Shown: positions 8,337 to 14,552 of the stretch, piece by piece
How positions within the stretch are numbered: position 1 is the first letter of the stretch
How the letters are laid out: every line of letters starts with the position of its first letter
NCBI GenBank assembly: GCA_017853785.1
Contig: JAFMIX010000022.1
Location: 1 to 14,842, forward strand
Direction: 5' to 3'
DNA: 14,842 nucleotides
Origin: Verrucomicrobiales bacterium
Lineage (GTDB): Bacteria; Verrucomicrobiota; Verrucomicrobiia; Limisphaerales; JAFMIX01
Translations under genes and position numbers: made by a program
Notes under the pieces: model-generated
What the model saw: only the letters and a program-made list of their open reading frames with translations
The model's database searches: none
What the model was told of the DNA's origin: nothing

Positions 8337-9053
8337 TCATGATTGAGCAAGAATTTCCGCGAGGTGGATGGTTTTGGCCGGCTGGCGTTGCTTGTCCGCC
8401 AGACCTTGGATCTGCATCAGGCAACTGGAGTCGCAGGAGACGATATATTCCGCCTTGGTGTCGATCGCGCTGGCGCATTTGACTTCGGCCATGGCGGTGG
8501 AGATGGCGGGAAACTTCGCGGAGAACGTCCCGCCGAAACCGCAACAAGTCTCCGCCGCCGTCATCTCGACGAGTTCCAGCCCACGCACTTTGGCGAGCAA
8601 CTCACGCGGCGGCCGCTTGTTGTTCAACTCCCGCAAGCCGTGGCAGCCGTCGTGGAAGGTGACCTTGTGCGGAAACTTCGCGCCGAGGTCGGTCACGCCG
8701 AGCTTGTTGACGAGGAACGAGGAAAACTCGAAACACTTCGGCGCCAGCTCGCGGGCCATGGCCTCGTATTTCGTGCCGGCAAACAGTTCCGGGTAGAACA
8801 CCTTCATCATCGCGCCGCACGAGCCACTGGCGATGACGACGACGTCCGCATCCTTGAGCGATTCCAACATCTGGGTGGCGATGGTGCGGCTCTCGTCCCA
8901 GTAACCGGAGTTGAACGCGGGCTGACCGCAGCAGGCCGGGCCTTTGGGCACGGCGACTTTGTGGCCGAGCTTTTCAAAGATGTTGACCATGCTGATGCCC
9001 ACCTTGGGATACATCAGGTCCACGAAACACGGGATGAAGAGCGAGATCGTCAC
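8337..9053 (-). CDS. lutA: LutA-type CCG-domain protein, lactate utilisation (GTG start proposed)
   Basis: Cysteine-rich protein of the LutA/GlpC/HdrB type with two CCG domains, about 238 residues, the usual LutA length. Motifs: CFVDLMYPK (9-17), PACCGQPAFNSGY (39-51), SGSCGAM (77-83), DGCHGLRE (135-142), TCCGFGGTFSAKF (169-181) and CDSSCLMQIQG (207-217), all in LutA order. The two CCG motifs are thought to bind metal or Fe-S clusters and help feed lactate electrons into the respiratory chain. The only in-frame ATG upstream is at 9200, deep inside the aldolase gene, and would add 49 residues with no family counterpart. The GTG at 9053-9051 gives an N-terminus (TISLFIPCFVD) that aligns with LutA (VSLFVTCLVD), so I choose it; it lies 26 bases after the aldolase stop. 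Family certain, start moderately certain. Confidence 0.9.
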   Translation of the reverse strand: MTISLFIPCFVDLMYPKVGISMVNIFEKLGHKVAVPKGPACCGQPAFNSGYWDESRTIATQMLESLKDADVVVIASGSCGAMMKVFYPELFAGTKYEAMARELAPKCFEFSSFLVNKLGVTDLGAKFPHKVTFHDGCHGLRELNNKRPPRELLAKVRGLELVEMTAAETCCGFGGTFSAKFPAISTAMAEVKCASAIDTKAEYIVSCDSSCLMQIQGLADKQRQPAKTIHLAEILAQS

Positions 9054-9079
9054 AAAAAGATTTGCGCCGCCGCCGGGCG

Positions 9080-10126
9080 TTATTTCATCTGCGCGAGAAT
9101 CTGGTCGGTGATAGCCTTGACCGCCGCTTCCGCGTCGGCGTCCAGCCCCACGGTGGGTGCGCCAGATTGTTGAGGTTGGCAGGTCGCGCCAGGACGCCAT
9201 TCGCCGGTATCGCAGAGTTCACATTCCTTGAGGTTGTAGCGCGGGTCTACGAAGCCGAGGCTTTGCTTGATGTTGAGCAGTTCCTTCATCTGCGGGCCGG
9301 TGAAAGTGTTAATCGGCTTGCCGAGCTGGCCGGCCACGACGATGGTGCGGCAGTAGGCCTCGATGATTTCCATGCGCCAGTAGGCTTCCTCGATGTTGTT
9401 GTGCGACCACGTCACGACGCCGTGATTGGCCATGAGGATGGTGTTGTAGTCGTCAGTCATGTCGGCGACGAGCTTGCCCATGTCCGGCGAACCGGGCGTG
9501 CGATACGGCGCGACACCGACGGAGCAAAAGACTTCATACTCCGGCAACATGCAGGTTGGCGGAGCAACGTTGGCCACCGCGAACGCCGTAGCGTACGGCG
9601 GATGGCAATGGCAGGTGGCAAAAGCCTTGGGCTGCTTCTTCATCATCTGCAAGTGCATCAAAATCTCGCTGGTGCGCTTCTTGGTGCCGAGCAGTTGATT
9701 GCCTTCAAAATCCACGAGGCACATGTCCGCCGGCTTGAGCGAGCCTTTGCTGACGAGCGTGGGCGTGCAGATGGCGATGTCTTCGCCGACGCGGATGGCC
9801 ATGTTGCCGCCGTTGCCGTCTACGTAGGCACGCTTCCAGAGGCGATGCCCCATCTCACAGATCTGTTCCTTCAAGCTGTGGGCGTAGGGCGAGTTGAAGA
9901 ACGCTTCGAGTTCCGCCTTGGGCGATTTGGAGTTCAGCTTGGTCGTCGGCGCGGTGAGTGGACCGCTGGCGGCGGCAGGCTTCGCGGGCGCGTGGTTGTG
10001 CCGCTTCAGGTCGCGGAGCAAATCTTTGGCGGACGGCGTGAGGATGGCGTCGGTGGGCAGGTTGTTGATATCGCCGCCTTTGGCGAGCAAATCCTCGATG
10101 TCGCGGGCGCTGATTACGGTGCTCAT
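9080..10126 (-). CDS. Class II (zinc) aldolase of the microcompartment, probable fuculose/rhamnulose-1-phosphate aldolase
   Basis: A 348-residue aldolase_II protein. The catalytic core (about 80-295) has the zinc-ligand pattern of FucA/AraD enzymes: His173 and His175 (CHCHPPYATA), a further His235 (ANHGVVTW) and the probable acid/base Glu154 (TSEIL). It would cleave L-fuculose- or L-rhamnulose-1-phosphate to DHAP and L-lactaldehyde inside the shell, as known for PVM microcompartments. At about 348 residues it is much longer than E. coli FucA (215). The N-terminal 45 residues form a small extra domain (ARDIEDLLAKGGD...LTPSAKDLLRDL) joined by an Ala/Pro-rich linker (46-70). The C-terminus has a CxxC-x10-C motif (Cys302, 305, 316), a linker, and a terminal amphipathic helix (residues 332-348, EAAVKAITDQILAQMK) that resembles a BMC encapsulation peptide. 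It starts 2 bases after the upstream BMC-P stop. Substrate is inferred from context. Confidence 0.9.
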   Translation of the reverse strand: MSTVISARDIEDLLAKGGDINNLPTDAILTPSAKDLLRDLKRHNHAPAKPAAASGPLTAPTTKLNSKSPKAELEAFFNSPYAHSLKEQICEMGHRLWKRAYVDGNGGNMAIRVGEDIAICTPTLVSKGSLKPADMCLVDFEGNQLLGTKKRTSEILMHLQMMKKQPKAFATCHCHPPYATAFAVANVAPPTCMLPEYEVFCSVGVAPYRTPGSPDMGKLVADMTDDYNTILMANHGVVTWSHNNIEEAYWRMEIIEAYCRTIVVAGQLGKPINTFTGPQMKELLNIKQSLGFVDPRYNLKECELCDTGEWRPGATCQPQQSGAPTVGLDADAEAAVKAITDQILAQMK

Positions 10127-10128
10127 AT

Positions 10129-10434
10129 TTATTTGTTGAAGGGGTTGTAAAAAATTTCATCCACGAGCGCGGCGTTGATCGCGTCAATGGGCGGGGGAAC
10201 GTCGAACGGCTGGGCGGCTTCGCGGCCCTCAATATAGCCGATGGTGTGGCCGAGGTCGCCGCCGAGATTGTCGTAGACTACCAGACTGGGGTCTTTGCTC
10301 ATGCCGGGCGGGGTCTGGCTGCCATTTTGAAAATGTTCGCGTGTGAAAGGCGAGACGATGAGCCAGCGCGCTCCTGCCAGCTTAGAGGTGGTCACGCTCA
10401 ACGTGACGCGGCCGATGACCGTGCCGAGTTTCAT
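10129..10434 (-). CDS. BMC-P (EutN/CcmL family) vertex protein, divergent
   Basis: Pentameric protein expected to cap the vertices of the icosahedral shell; 101 residues. The N-terminus MKLGTVIGRVTLSVTTSKLAG follows the family pattern (x-x-x-V-x-G-x-V-x-x-T). The central motif is YDNLGGDLGHTIGYIEGREAA (residues 54-74), where typical members have D-x-[VL]-GAG-x-x-x-x-V-x-x-x-x-GSSAR, so the usual GAG and GSSAR elements are both altered. The end, IDAINAALVDEI, keeps the D-A-x(6)-V-D ending. It overlaps the upstream BMC-P gene by ATGA (10431-10434). It is the most divergent of the three BMC-P proteins and has a Pro/Gln-rich loop (37-48). PVM loci typically carry three BMC-P paralogues, which supports the call despite the divergence. 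Confidence 0.88.
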   Translation of the reverse strand: MKLGTVIGRVTLSVTTSKLAGARWLIVSPFTREHFQNGSQTPPGMSKDPSLVVYDNLGGDLGHTIGYIEGREAAQPFDVPPPIDAINAALVDEIFYNPFNK

Positions 10435-10709
10435 ACGGCCACCCCCGGCTCTTTTTCATCCACGACGCCGAGCACGAGCCAGCGGGCAGGGCTTTTGTCA
10501 TCGCCCACGGCGGCGCGGGCGGCGGAGCCGTCGCTGGAAATCACCACGCGTTGGTGCATGCCAGCGCCGTGGGCATCGATCGCGATCTGCGGGGAGCCTT
10601 CGGGTTCGCCCGCATGGTTGATCGGTTGGCAGATAACGAGCCGCCAGCCCTCGAAGCTCGGATGCTTCCGGGTGGCGACCACATTTCCTTCAACGCGGGC
10701 CAGCAACAT
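10431..10709 (-). CDS. BMC-P (EutN/CcmL family) vertex protein
   Basis: A 92-residue pentameric vertex protein. It begins MLLARVEGNVVATRKHPSFEG (standard N-terminal strand and turn), has the central signature IDAHGAGMHQRVVISSDGSAAR (residues 44-65; the family GAG is present, and GSAAR replaces the usual GSSAR), and ends with WLVLGVVDEKE. It starts only 3 bases after the aldehyde dehydrogenase stop, and its own stop overlaps the next BMC-P start. This places it firmly inside the operon and coupled to its neighbours. No Shine-Dalgarno is visible. The N-terminus is closely similar to that of the third BMC-P gene at 12251-12562 (MFLARVEGSVVATKKEAS), so these two are sister paralogues, and the gene at 10129-10434 is the outlier. 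Confidence 0.94.
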   Translation of the reverse strand: MLLARVEGNVVATRKHPSFEGWRLVICQPINHAGEPEGSPQIAIDAHGAGMHQRVVISSDGSAARAAVGDDKSPARWLVLGVVDEKEPGVAV

Positions 10710-10712
10710 AAA

Positions 10713-12224
10713 TCAATAGATGCGCAGATTGTCCACCATCACGCAGCGGCGCACCCGGGTGAACGTTCGCGGGTTGGTGATGCCTTCGCCGGTGGGCGTG
10801 GCGATGGAGAAACTCAAATAACCTTCGCCGCCGAGGCCGAGGCCGGCGGGGGATGGCCCGTTCTTGACGAACAATGTCGTGTCGAGCGCGCGCGCCATCG
10901 CCGTGATGTTTTCCACGTCATGCGAGTGGATGATGGCGGTGTGCTTGTAGTTATGTTCCGACTGCAGCGATTTCGCGATGCCCTCTTCGACGCTCTTCAC
11001 GCGGACGATGGGAATCATCGGCATCATCTGCTCCTCTTGGACGAACGGATGCATCGCATCGGTTTCGCCGAAGAGCAGTTGCGTGCCGGCGGGAATGTTT
11101 ACTCCCGCGGCTTGCGCGAGCACGCTCGTGTCCTTGCCGATGAAATCCTTGTTGGTGTGGGCTTGCGCACAACCGCCGCCCTGACCGGGCGTGATGGTGA
11201 ACGCGGCTTTGGTGAGGCTGTCGAGCTGCGCGTGGGTCAGTTTCACCGCTCCGTTCTCGGTCATGCGCTGCATTAACTTGTCGGCGACGTGGTCGAGGAC
11301 GAACACCTGTTTCTCGCCGATGCATAAAAGATTGTTGTCGAACGCCGCGCCGGAAATGATCGCCTTCGCCGCGCGCGTGGGGCAGCAAGTGTCGTCAACG
11401 AAGACTGGCGGGTTGCCGGGGCCGGCGCAGATGGCACGCTTGCCGGTCTGCATCGCGGCCTTCACGACCATCGGTCCGCCGGTGACGAGCAGCAGGCGGG
11501 TGTTTTCGTTTTTGCAAAGCGCGTTGAAGGAATCCAGCGAAGGCTTCTCGATGATGCACGCGATGTTCTCGATGCCGGTCTCGCGATAAACGGCCTCGTT
11601 GTAAGCGCGCACGGCGACCGCCGCGCAACGAGCGGCGCTGGGATGCGCGTTGAACACCACGGCATTGCCGGCGGCGACGATGTTCACGATGTTGCCGCTC
11701 AACGTGGGGATGGAATGGGTGCTGGGCGTGATTGCGCCGACGACGCCGAAGGGCGTGTATTCTTCAAGCGTTATGCCGTGGTCGCCGGACCGCGCGTCCG
11801 GCCGCAGCCAGTCCACGCCGGGCACGAGCTTGATCAGGCCCAGTTTCGCGATCTTATGGTCGAGGCGGCCGATCTTGGTCTCTTCAAATTCGATCCGGCC
11901 CCACGCTTCGGCGTTCTTTTCCGCCATCGTCTTGACGATAATTTCGATCTTGCGGCGGGCTTCGATGCCTTTTTCCTTCAACTGCAGAAATGCTTCCTGC
12001 GCGGCGGCACAGGCTTCTTCGGCGGTGGCGAACACGCCAAACTTGCCGCGCAACGCGGGGTTGCTGGCGGAAGTTTTCTTCGCGCTGCAGCCGCAATCCG
12101 GATTCGGCGCGGGCGGCGGGGCGGAGGGGGTGGACTTGGTGGCGGTCGCCGGCGCGGCGCCGCCGATGCGGCCCAGCACTTCAGCGACGACGTCGCGGAT
12201 CAAAGTTTCGTTCAAGGCGCTCAT
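10713..12224 (-). CDS. CoA-acylating aldehyde dehydrogenase, PduP/EutE-like, with N-terminal targeting helix
   Basis: A 503-residue enzyme that oxidises an aldehyde to its acyl-CoA with NAD+ inside the microcompartment; here the likely substrate is lactaldehyde from the neighbouring aldolase. The core (about 58-503) matches PduP/EutE: FGVVGAITPSTHSIPT (159-174), VTGGPMVVKAA (247-257), CAGPGNPPVFVDDT (266-279), and the catalytic Cys301 in FDNNLLCIGEKQV. The first 20 residues (LNETLIRDVVAEVLGRI) form an amphipathic helix of the encapsulation-peptide type, followed by an Ala/Pro/Thr-rich linker of about 35 residues containing an unusual CGC motif (Cys44, Cys46). ATG at 12224 is the first codon before this helix. 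Upstream spacing is 26 bases, downstream 3 bases. General role firm; substrate inferred from the locus. Confidence 0.95.
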   Translation of the reverse strand: MSALNETLIRDVVAEVLGRIGGAAPATATKSTPSAPPPAPNPDCGCSAKKTSASNPALRGKFGVFATAEEACAAAQEAFLQLKEKGIEARRKIEIIVKTMAEKNAEAWGRIEFEETKIGRLDHKIAKLGLIKLVPGVDWLRPDARSGDHGITLEEYTPFGVVGAITPSTHSIPTLSGNIVNIVAAGNAVVFNAHPSAARCAAVAVRAYNEAVYRETGIENIACIIEKPSLDSFNALCKNENTRLLLVTGGPMVVKAAMQTGKRAICAGPGNPPVFVDDTCCPTRAAKAIISGAAFDNNLLCIGEKQVFVLDHVADKLMQRMTENGAVKLTHAQLDSLTKAAFTITPGQGGGCAQAHTNKDFIGKDTSVLAQAAGVNIPAGTQLLFGETDAMHPFVQEEQMMPMIPIVRVKSVEEGIAKSLQSEHNYKHTAIIHSHDVENITAMARALDTTLFVKNGPSPAGLGLGGEGYLSFSIATPTGEGITNPRTFTRVRRCVMVDNLRIY

Positions 12225-12250
12225 GCGAATCAGTTAAAGGGCAGGGGAGG

Positions 12251-12562
12251 TTAAGTCTTGGCGCTGTAGATCTGTTTTCCCAGCACGTCTACGCAATCCA
12301 CGATGCCGATGATGACGGCATCTACGGGCGTTTCCTTGAGGCCGGCGGCGAGGCGCGCGGAACTGCCCTGGCAGAACAGGACGAGTTCGTTGATGCCGGC
12401 GCCCACGGTGTCCACGGCGACGATGGTGTTGACGCCGTTGCGGAATTTAGTCGGGTCTTTTTCGTCCACCAGTTGCGGGCGCAACAGGAGCAGCTTGCGG
12501 CCGCTCATGCTGGCTTCCTTTTTGGTCGCGACGACCGAGCCTTCTACGCGTGCGAGGAACAT
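12251..12562 (-). CDS. BMC-P (EutN/CcmL family) vertex protein, canonical
   Basis: A 103-residue pentameric shell-vertex protein and the most typical of the three in this locus. It shows MFLARVEGSVVATKKEASMSG at the N-terminus, VDTVGAGINELVLFCQGSSAR at residues 50-70 (the family signature with both GAG and GSSAR intact), and the ending PVDAVIIGIVDCVDV. It sits 26 bases before the aldehyde dehydrogenase gene. It is separated from the upstream BMC-H gene by 89 bases that contain a stem-loop and a short tandem repeat, the second longest gap in the operon. That gap could allow different expression of vertex and facet proteins. ATG start at 12562; there is no Shine-Dalgarno, and the upstream leader is AT-rich. 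Confidence 0.96.
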   Translation of the reverse strand: MFLARVEGSVVATKKEASMSGRKLLLLRPQLVDEKDPTKFRNGVNTIVAVDTVGAGINELVLFCQGSSARLAAGLKETPVDAVIIGIVDCVDVLGKQIYSAKT

Positions 12563-12575
12563 AAACGCAAATGTT

Positions 12576-12596
12576 GAATTAAGAATTAAGAATGAA
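12576..12596. repeat. Short AT-rich tandem repeat (7-base unit, three copies)
   Basis: Three copies of a 7-base unit on the plus strand: GAATTAA at 12576-12582 and 12583-12589, then GAATGAA at 12590-12596. It lies just upstream of the BMC-P start at 12562. The composition contrasts with the GC-rich genes around it. It could be an A/T-rich leader favouring unstructured initiation, or debris of a dispersed intergenic repeat. Confidence 0.6.
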
Positions 12597-12623
12597 GAAA
12601 CAGGTCAGCCGTCGCTAGACGAA

Positions 12624-12646
12624 CAGAATGACACCGGGTCATTCTG
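12624..12646 (-). terminator. Perfect 9-bp stem-loop between BMC-H and BMC-P genes (possible attenuator or RNA-processing element)
   Basis: CAGAATGAC (12624-12632), loop ACCGG, and GTCATTCTG (12638-12646) form a perfect 9-bp stem. In the transcript it begins 5 bases after the BMC-H stop codon at 12652. It is not followed by a run of U, so it is not a classical intrinsic terminator; partial attenuation or 3'-end protection of the upstream shell-gene mRNA is the more likely role. It could raise BMC-H levels relative to the downstream vertex proteins, which are needed in small amounts. The structure is seen; the function is inferred. Confidence 0.5.
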
Positions 12647-12651
12647 CCTTC

Positions 12652-12936
12652 TTACTTCTTCTTGGGCAGCACCGCGTCCACATCGCCGTGCGGGCGGGCG
12701 ATGACATGCACGCTGACGACTTCGCCCTTGATGGCCTTGATGGCCTGGGCGCCGGCGTCGGTGGCGGCCTTGACGGCGGCGACATCGCCGACGACAACCG
12801 CGGTGACGAGGGCGTTGCCGACCTGGGTCATGGGGCCGGCGAGTTCGACGTTCGCCGCTTTGAGCATCGCGTCCGTGCCCTCAACGAGAGCGACGAGGCC
12901 GCGGGTTTCGATCATACCGATTGCTTGAATTGCCAT
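12652..12936 (-). CDS. BMC-H hexameric shell protein with unusual pore loop
   Basis: Single-domain BMC shell facet protein, 94 residues. Standard features are AIGMIETRGLVALVEGTDAML (5-25), KAANVEL (26-32), the helix GDVAAVKAATDAG, and the end VVSVHVIARPH. The pore region reads MTQVGNALVT (residues 36-45), one residue longer than in the sister BMC-H proteins and with Gly-Asn-Ala where they have Gly-Ser-Gly or Gly-Gly-Gly. A differently lined central pore is therefore likely. The C-terminus is basic (LPKKK). The gene follows the kinase gene after 39 bases. It is the least similar of the three BMC-H copies to the other two. No Shine-Dalgarno is seen before the ATG at 12936. Confidence 0.96.
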   Translation of the reverse strand: MAIQAIGMIETRGLVALVEGTDAMLKAANVELAGPMTQVGNALVTAVVVGDVAAVKAATDAGAQAIKAIKGEVVSVHVIARPHGDVDAVLPKKK

Positions 12937-12954
12937 AGTTAGTTTTTGGTTGTT

Positions 12955-12968
12955 AGTTGATAGTTGAT
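12955..12968. repeat. Tandem 7-base repeat between the kinase and BMC-H genes
   Basis: AGTTGAT occurs twice in a row (12955-12961 and 12962-12968) on the plus strand, with related GTTAGT and AGTTAG words just to the left, filling most of the 39-base gap. It is AT-rich and lacks a stable hairpin. It is probably a remnant of a common low-complexity intergenic repeat, with no evident regulatory role. Confidence 0.45.
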
Positions 12969-12975
12969 GGAAAAT

Positions 12976-14166
12976 TTAGTTGCCGGAATTCTGCAGCAGC
13001 CGCTTGGTCTCGCGGGCCACTACGAGTTCTTCGTTCGTGGGGATGACCAACACTTTGACGCGCGATTCCGGGGCGCTGATGACGGCCTCGGTGGCGCAGG
13101 CGGCGTTGTTCTTTTCCGCATCGAGGATGATGCCGATGTTTTCGAGGTTCCCGCAGATGGCGGCGCGGAGCTCAGCGCGGTTTTCGCCGATGCCGGCGGT
13201 GAACACGATGGCGTCTGCGCCGTTCAGTTCGAGGAAATAGCTGCCGATCCAATGCCGCGCGGAGGCGACGTAAACATCAATCGCCAGCTTGGCCTTGGCA
13301 TTACCGGCGGCTGCGGCGGTCTGGATTTCCCGGATATCGTTGGAGACGCCACTCAAGCCTTTGAGCCCGGATTCTTTGCTGAGTTGGCGCTGGGCTTCCT
13401 CGACCGAAATGCCGAGGGTCTTGACCGCATAGGGCAGGGCTTCGGCATCGAGGTCGCCGACGCGGTTGTTTTGCGGGAGGCCGGATTGCGGGCTCATGCC
13501 CATGCTGCTGCCGATGGCGGCGCCGTTCAAGATGCCGGTGATGCTGGAACTCCCGCCGAGGTGGCAGGAAATCACGCGGAACGGCTTCCCGTTGATGGGA
13601 GATTTGCCGCCATCGATATAAAGCTGGCGCGCGCGGGTTGCGACATCTTCACGCCCGAGCAATTCAGCGCTGCGTTCGGCCATGAATTTGTGGCTCGCAC
13701 CATGAAAGCTCCATCGGCGGATGCCGGCGGCATGCCAGGAATCCGGCACCGCGTAACGCATCATCGCCTCCGGCGCGAACTGGTAGAACGCAGTCTCAAA
13801 CAGCCCGACCAACGACACCGAGGGCATCCGCTGAGCGAAGAGCCGGATGCCGGTGATGTAGGGCGGGTTGTGGGCGGGGGCGAGGCCTTTGTAGGCTTCC
13901 ATCGCCGCCAGAACCTTTTCGTCCAGCCTCACGCAGCCGGTGACGTCTTTGGCGATGACGGTCTTGAAGCCGACAGCGGCAAGTTCGCTTTCATTCGCGA
14001 TGGCGTTTGCAGCTTTAAGTTCCGCGAGGCAGTCCTCGATCGCTTTCGGGTAATCAGTCACGCGCTCGAAGCCGCCCTTGTGCAGCAGGCGTTCGGCGCT
14101 GTCCGAGCAGTCGAACAGCCGCCACTTGAGCGAGGTCGAACCGATGTTGGCGACGAGAATCTTCAC
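12976..14166 (-). CDS. ackA: Acetate-kinase-family (AckA-like) acyl kinase with altered active site
   Basis: A 396-residue member of the ASKHA acetate/propionate kinase family, expected to make ATP and a carboxylate from an acyl phosphate. Conserved pieces: NIGSTSLKW (Asn7, Ser10, Ser12), LAPAHNPP (His99), RRWSFHGASHK (His155), SMGMSP, NRVGDLD (Arg235), VFTAGIGENRAE and PTNEELVVARE near the end. By hand comparison with Methanosarcina thermophila acetate kinase, three active-site positions differ: the GHRVVHGGE block is GFKTVIAKD (Arg91 becomes Lys68), FDTAF is FETAF (Asp148 becomes Glu124), and HLGNGSS is HLGGSSS (Asn211 becomes Gly205). The N-terminal lobe is about 23 residues shorter before that block. 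The start is GTG at 14166-14164, directly before KILVANIGS. In this locus lactyl-phosphate is a plausible substrate; true acetate activity is uncertain. Confidence 0.9.
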   Translation of the reverse strand: MKILVANIGSTSLKWRLFDCSDSAERLLHKGGFERVTDYPKAIEDCLAELKAANAIANESELAAVGFKTVIAKDVTGCVRLDEKVLAAMEAYKGLAPAHNPPYITGIRLFAQRMPSVSLVGLFETAFYQFAPEAMMRYAVPDSWHAAGIRRWSFHGASHKFMAERSAELLGREDVATRARQLYIDGGKSPINGKPFRVISCHLGGSSSITGILNGAAIGSSMGMSPQSGLPQNNRVGDLDAEALPYAVKTLGISVEEAQRQLSKESGLKGLSGVSNDIREIQTAAAAGNAKAKLAIDVYVASARHWIGSYFLELNGADAIVFTAGIGENRAELRAAICGNLENIGIILDAEKNNAACATEAVISAPESRVKVLVIPTNEELVVARETKRLLQNSGN

Positions 14167-14244
14167 AATGCGGAATGCAGAGCGCGGAGTGCGGAATAAT
14201 CGGCGCGCGGTTTATTCCGCACTCCGAATTCCGCGTTCCGCATT
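14167..14244. repeat. Large palindromic repeat filling the gap between a BMC-H gene and the kinase gene
   Basis: Left arm 14167-14199 and right arm 14212-14244, each 33 bases, match in inverted orientation at 28 of 33 positions by hand, around a 12-base GC-rich loop. The words GCGGAATGC, GCGGAGTGCGGAAT and similar recur within the arms. The element occupies the whole intergenic space: its right end is the last base of the BMC-H stop codon, and its left end abuts the kinase GTG start. A hairpin this size would place the kinase start at the foot of a stable stem and probably lower its translation, or protect the 3' end of the upstream shell-gene mRNA. It resembles a dispersed intergenic palindrome. 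Confidence 0.78.
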
Positions 14245-14522
14245 TATTGCAGCCACTTGCCGAGGCCGCTCAGGCTGTCATGCGGGCGCGGGATCACTTG
14301 CACGCTGATGACCGAGCCTACGGTGGCGGCGGCAGCGGCGCCGGCATCGGTGGCGGCTTTGACGCTGGCGACATCGCCGCGGAAAAAGGCGGTGACGTAG
14401 CCCGAGCCGATTTTTTCCCAGCCGGTGAACTCGACGTTCGCGGCCTTGAGCGCGGCGTCGGCGGCTTCAAAGAGCGCGCAGAGGCCTTTGCATTCGATCA
14501 TTCCGATTGCTTGTTGTGCCAT
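14244..14522 (-). CDS. BMC-H hexameric shell protein
   Basis: Single-domain BMC facet protein, 92 residues, with AIGMIECKGLCALFEAADAAL at 5-25, KAANVEF, pore loop KIGSGYVT (37-44, as in CcmK-type proteins), helix RGDVASVKAATDAG, and the end VISVQVIPRPHDSL. Extra cysteines at 11 and 15 are a small peculiarity. A 31-base stretch (14352-14382) coding for RGDVASVKAA is identical to 14667-14697 in the neighbouring BMC-H gene, pointing to tandem duplication or gene conversion. It lies 30 bases after that gene, and its stop codon merges with the large palindrome downstream. ATG at 14522; no Shine-Dalgarno. Confidence 0.96.
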   Translation of the reverse strand: MAQQAIGMIECKGLCALFEAADAALKAANVEFTGWEKIGSGYVTAFFRGDVASVKAATDAGAAAAATVGSVISVQVIPRPHDSLSGLGKWLQ

Positions 14523-14552
14523 AAATTTTGTTTGGTTGCGGGTTGCGGTTGG

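Noticed and set aside
9054..9200. N-terminal extension of lutA to the ATG at 9200
   Set aside because: It would overlap 121 bases of the aldolase coding region and add residues with no counterpart in LutA proteins.
9062..10150. 362-codon open frame on the plus strand opposite the aldolase
   Set aside because: Mirror frame of the aldolase with zinc-site codons clearly conserved on the minus strand.
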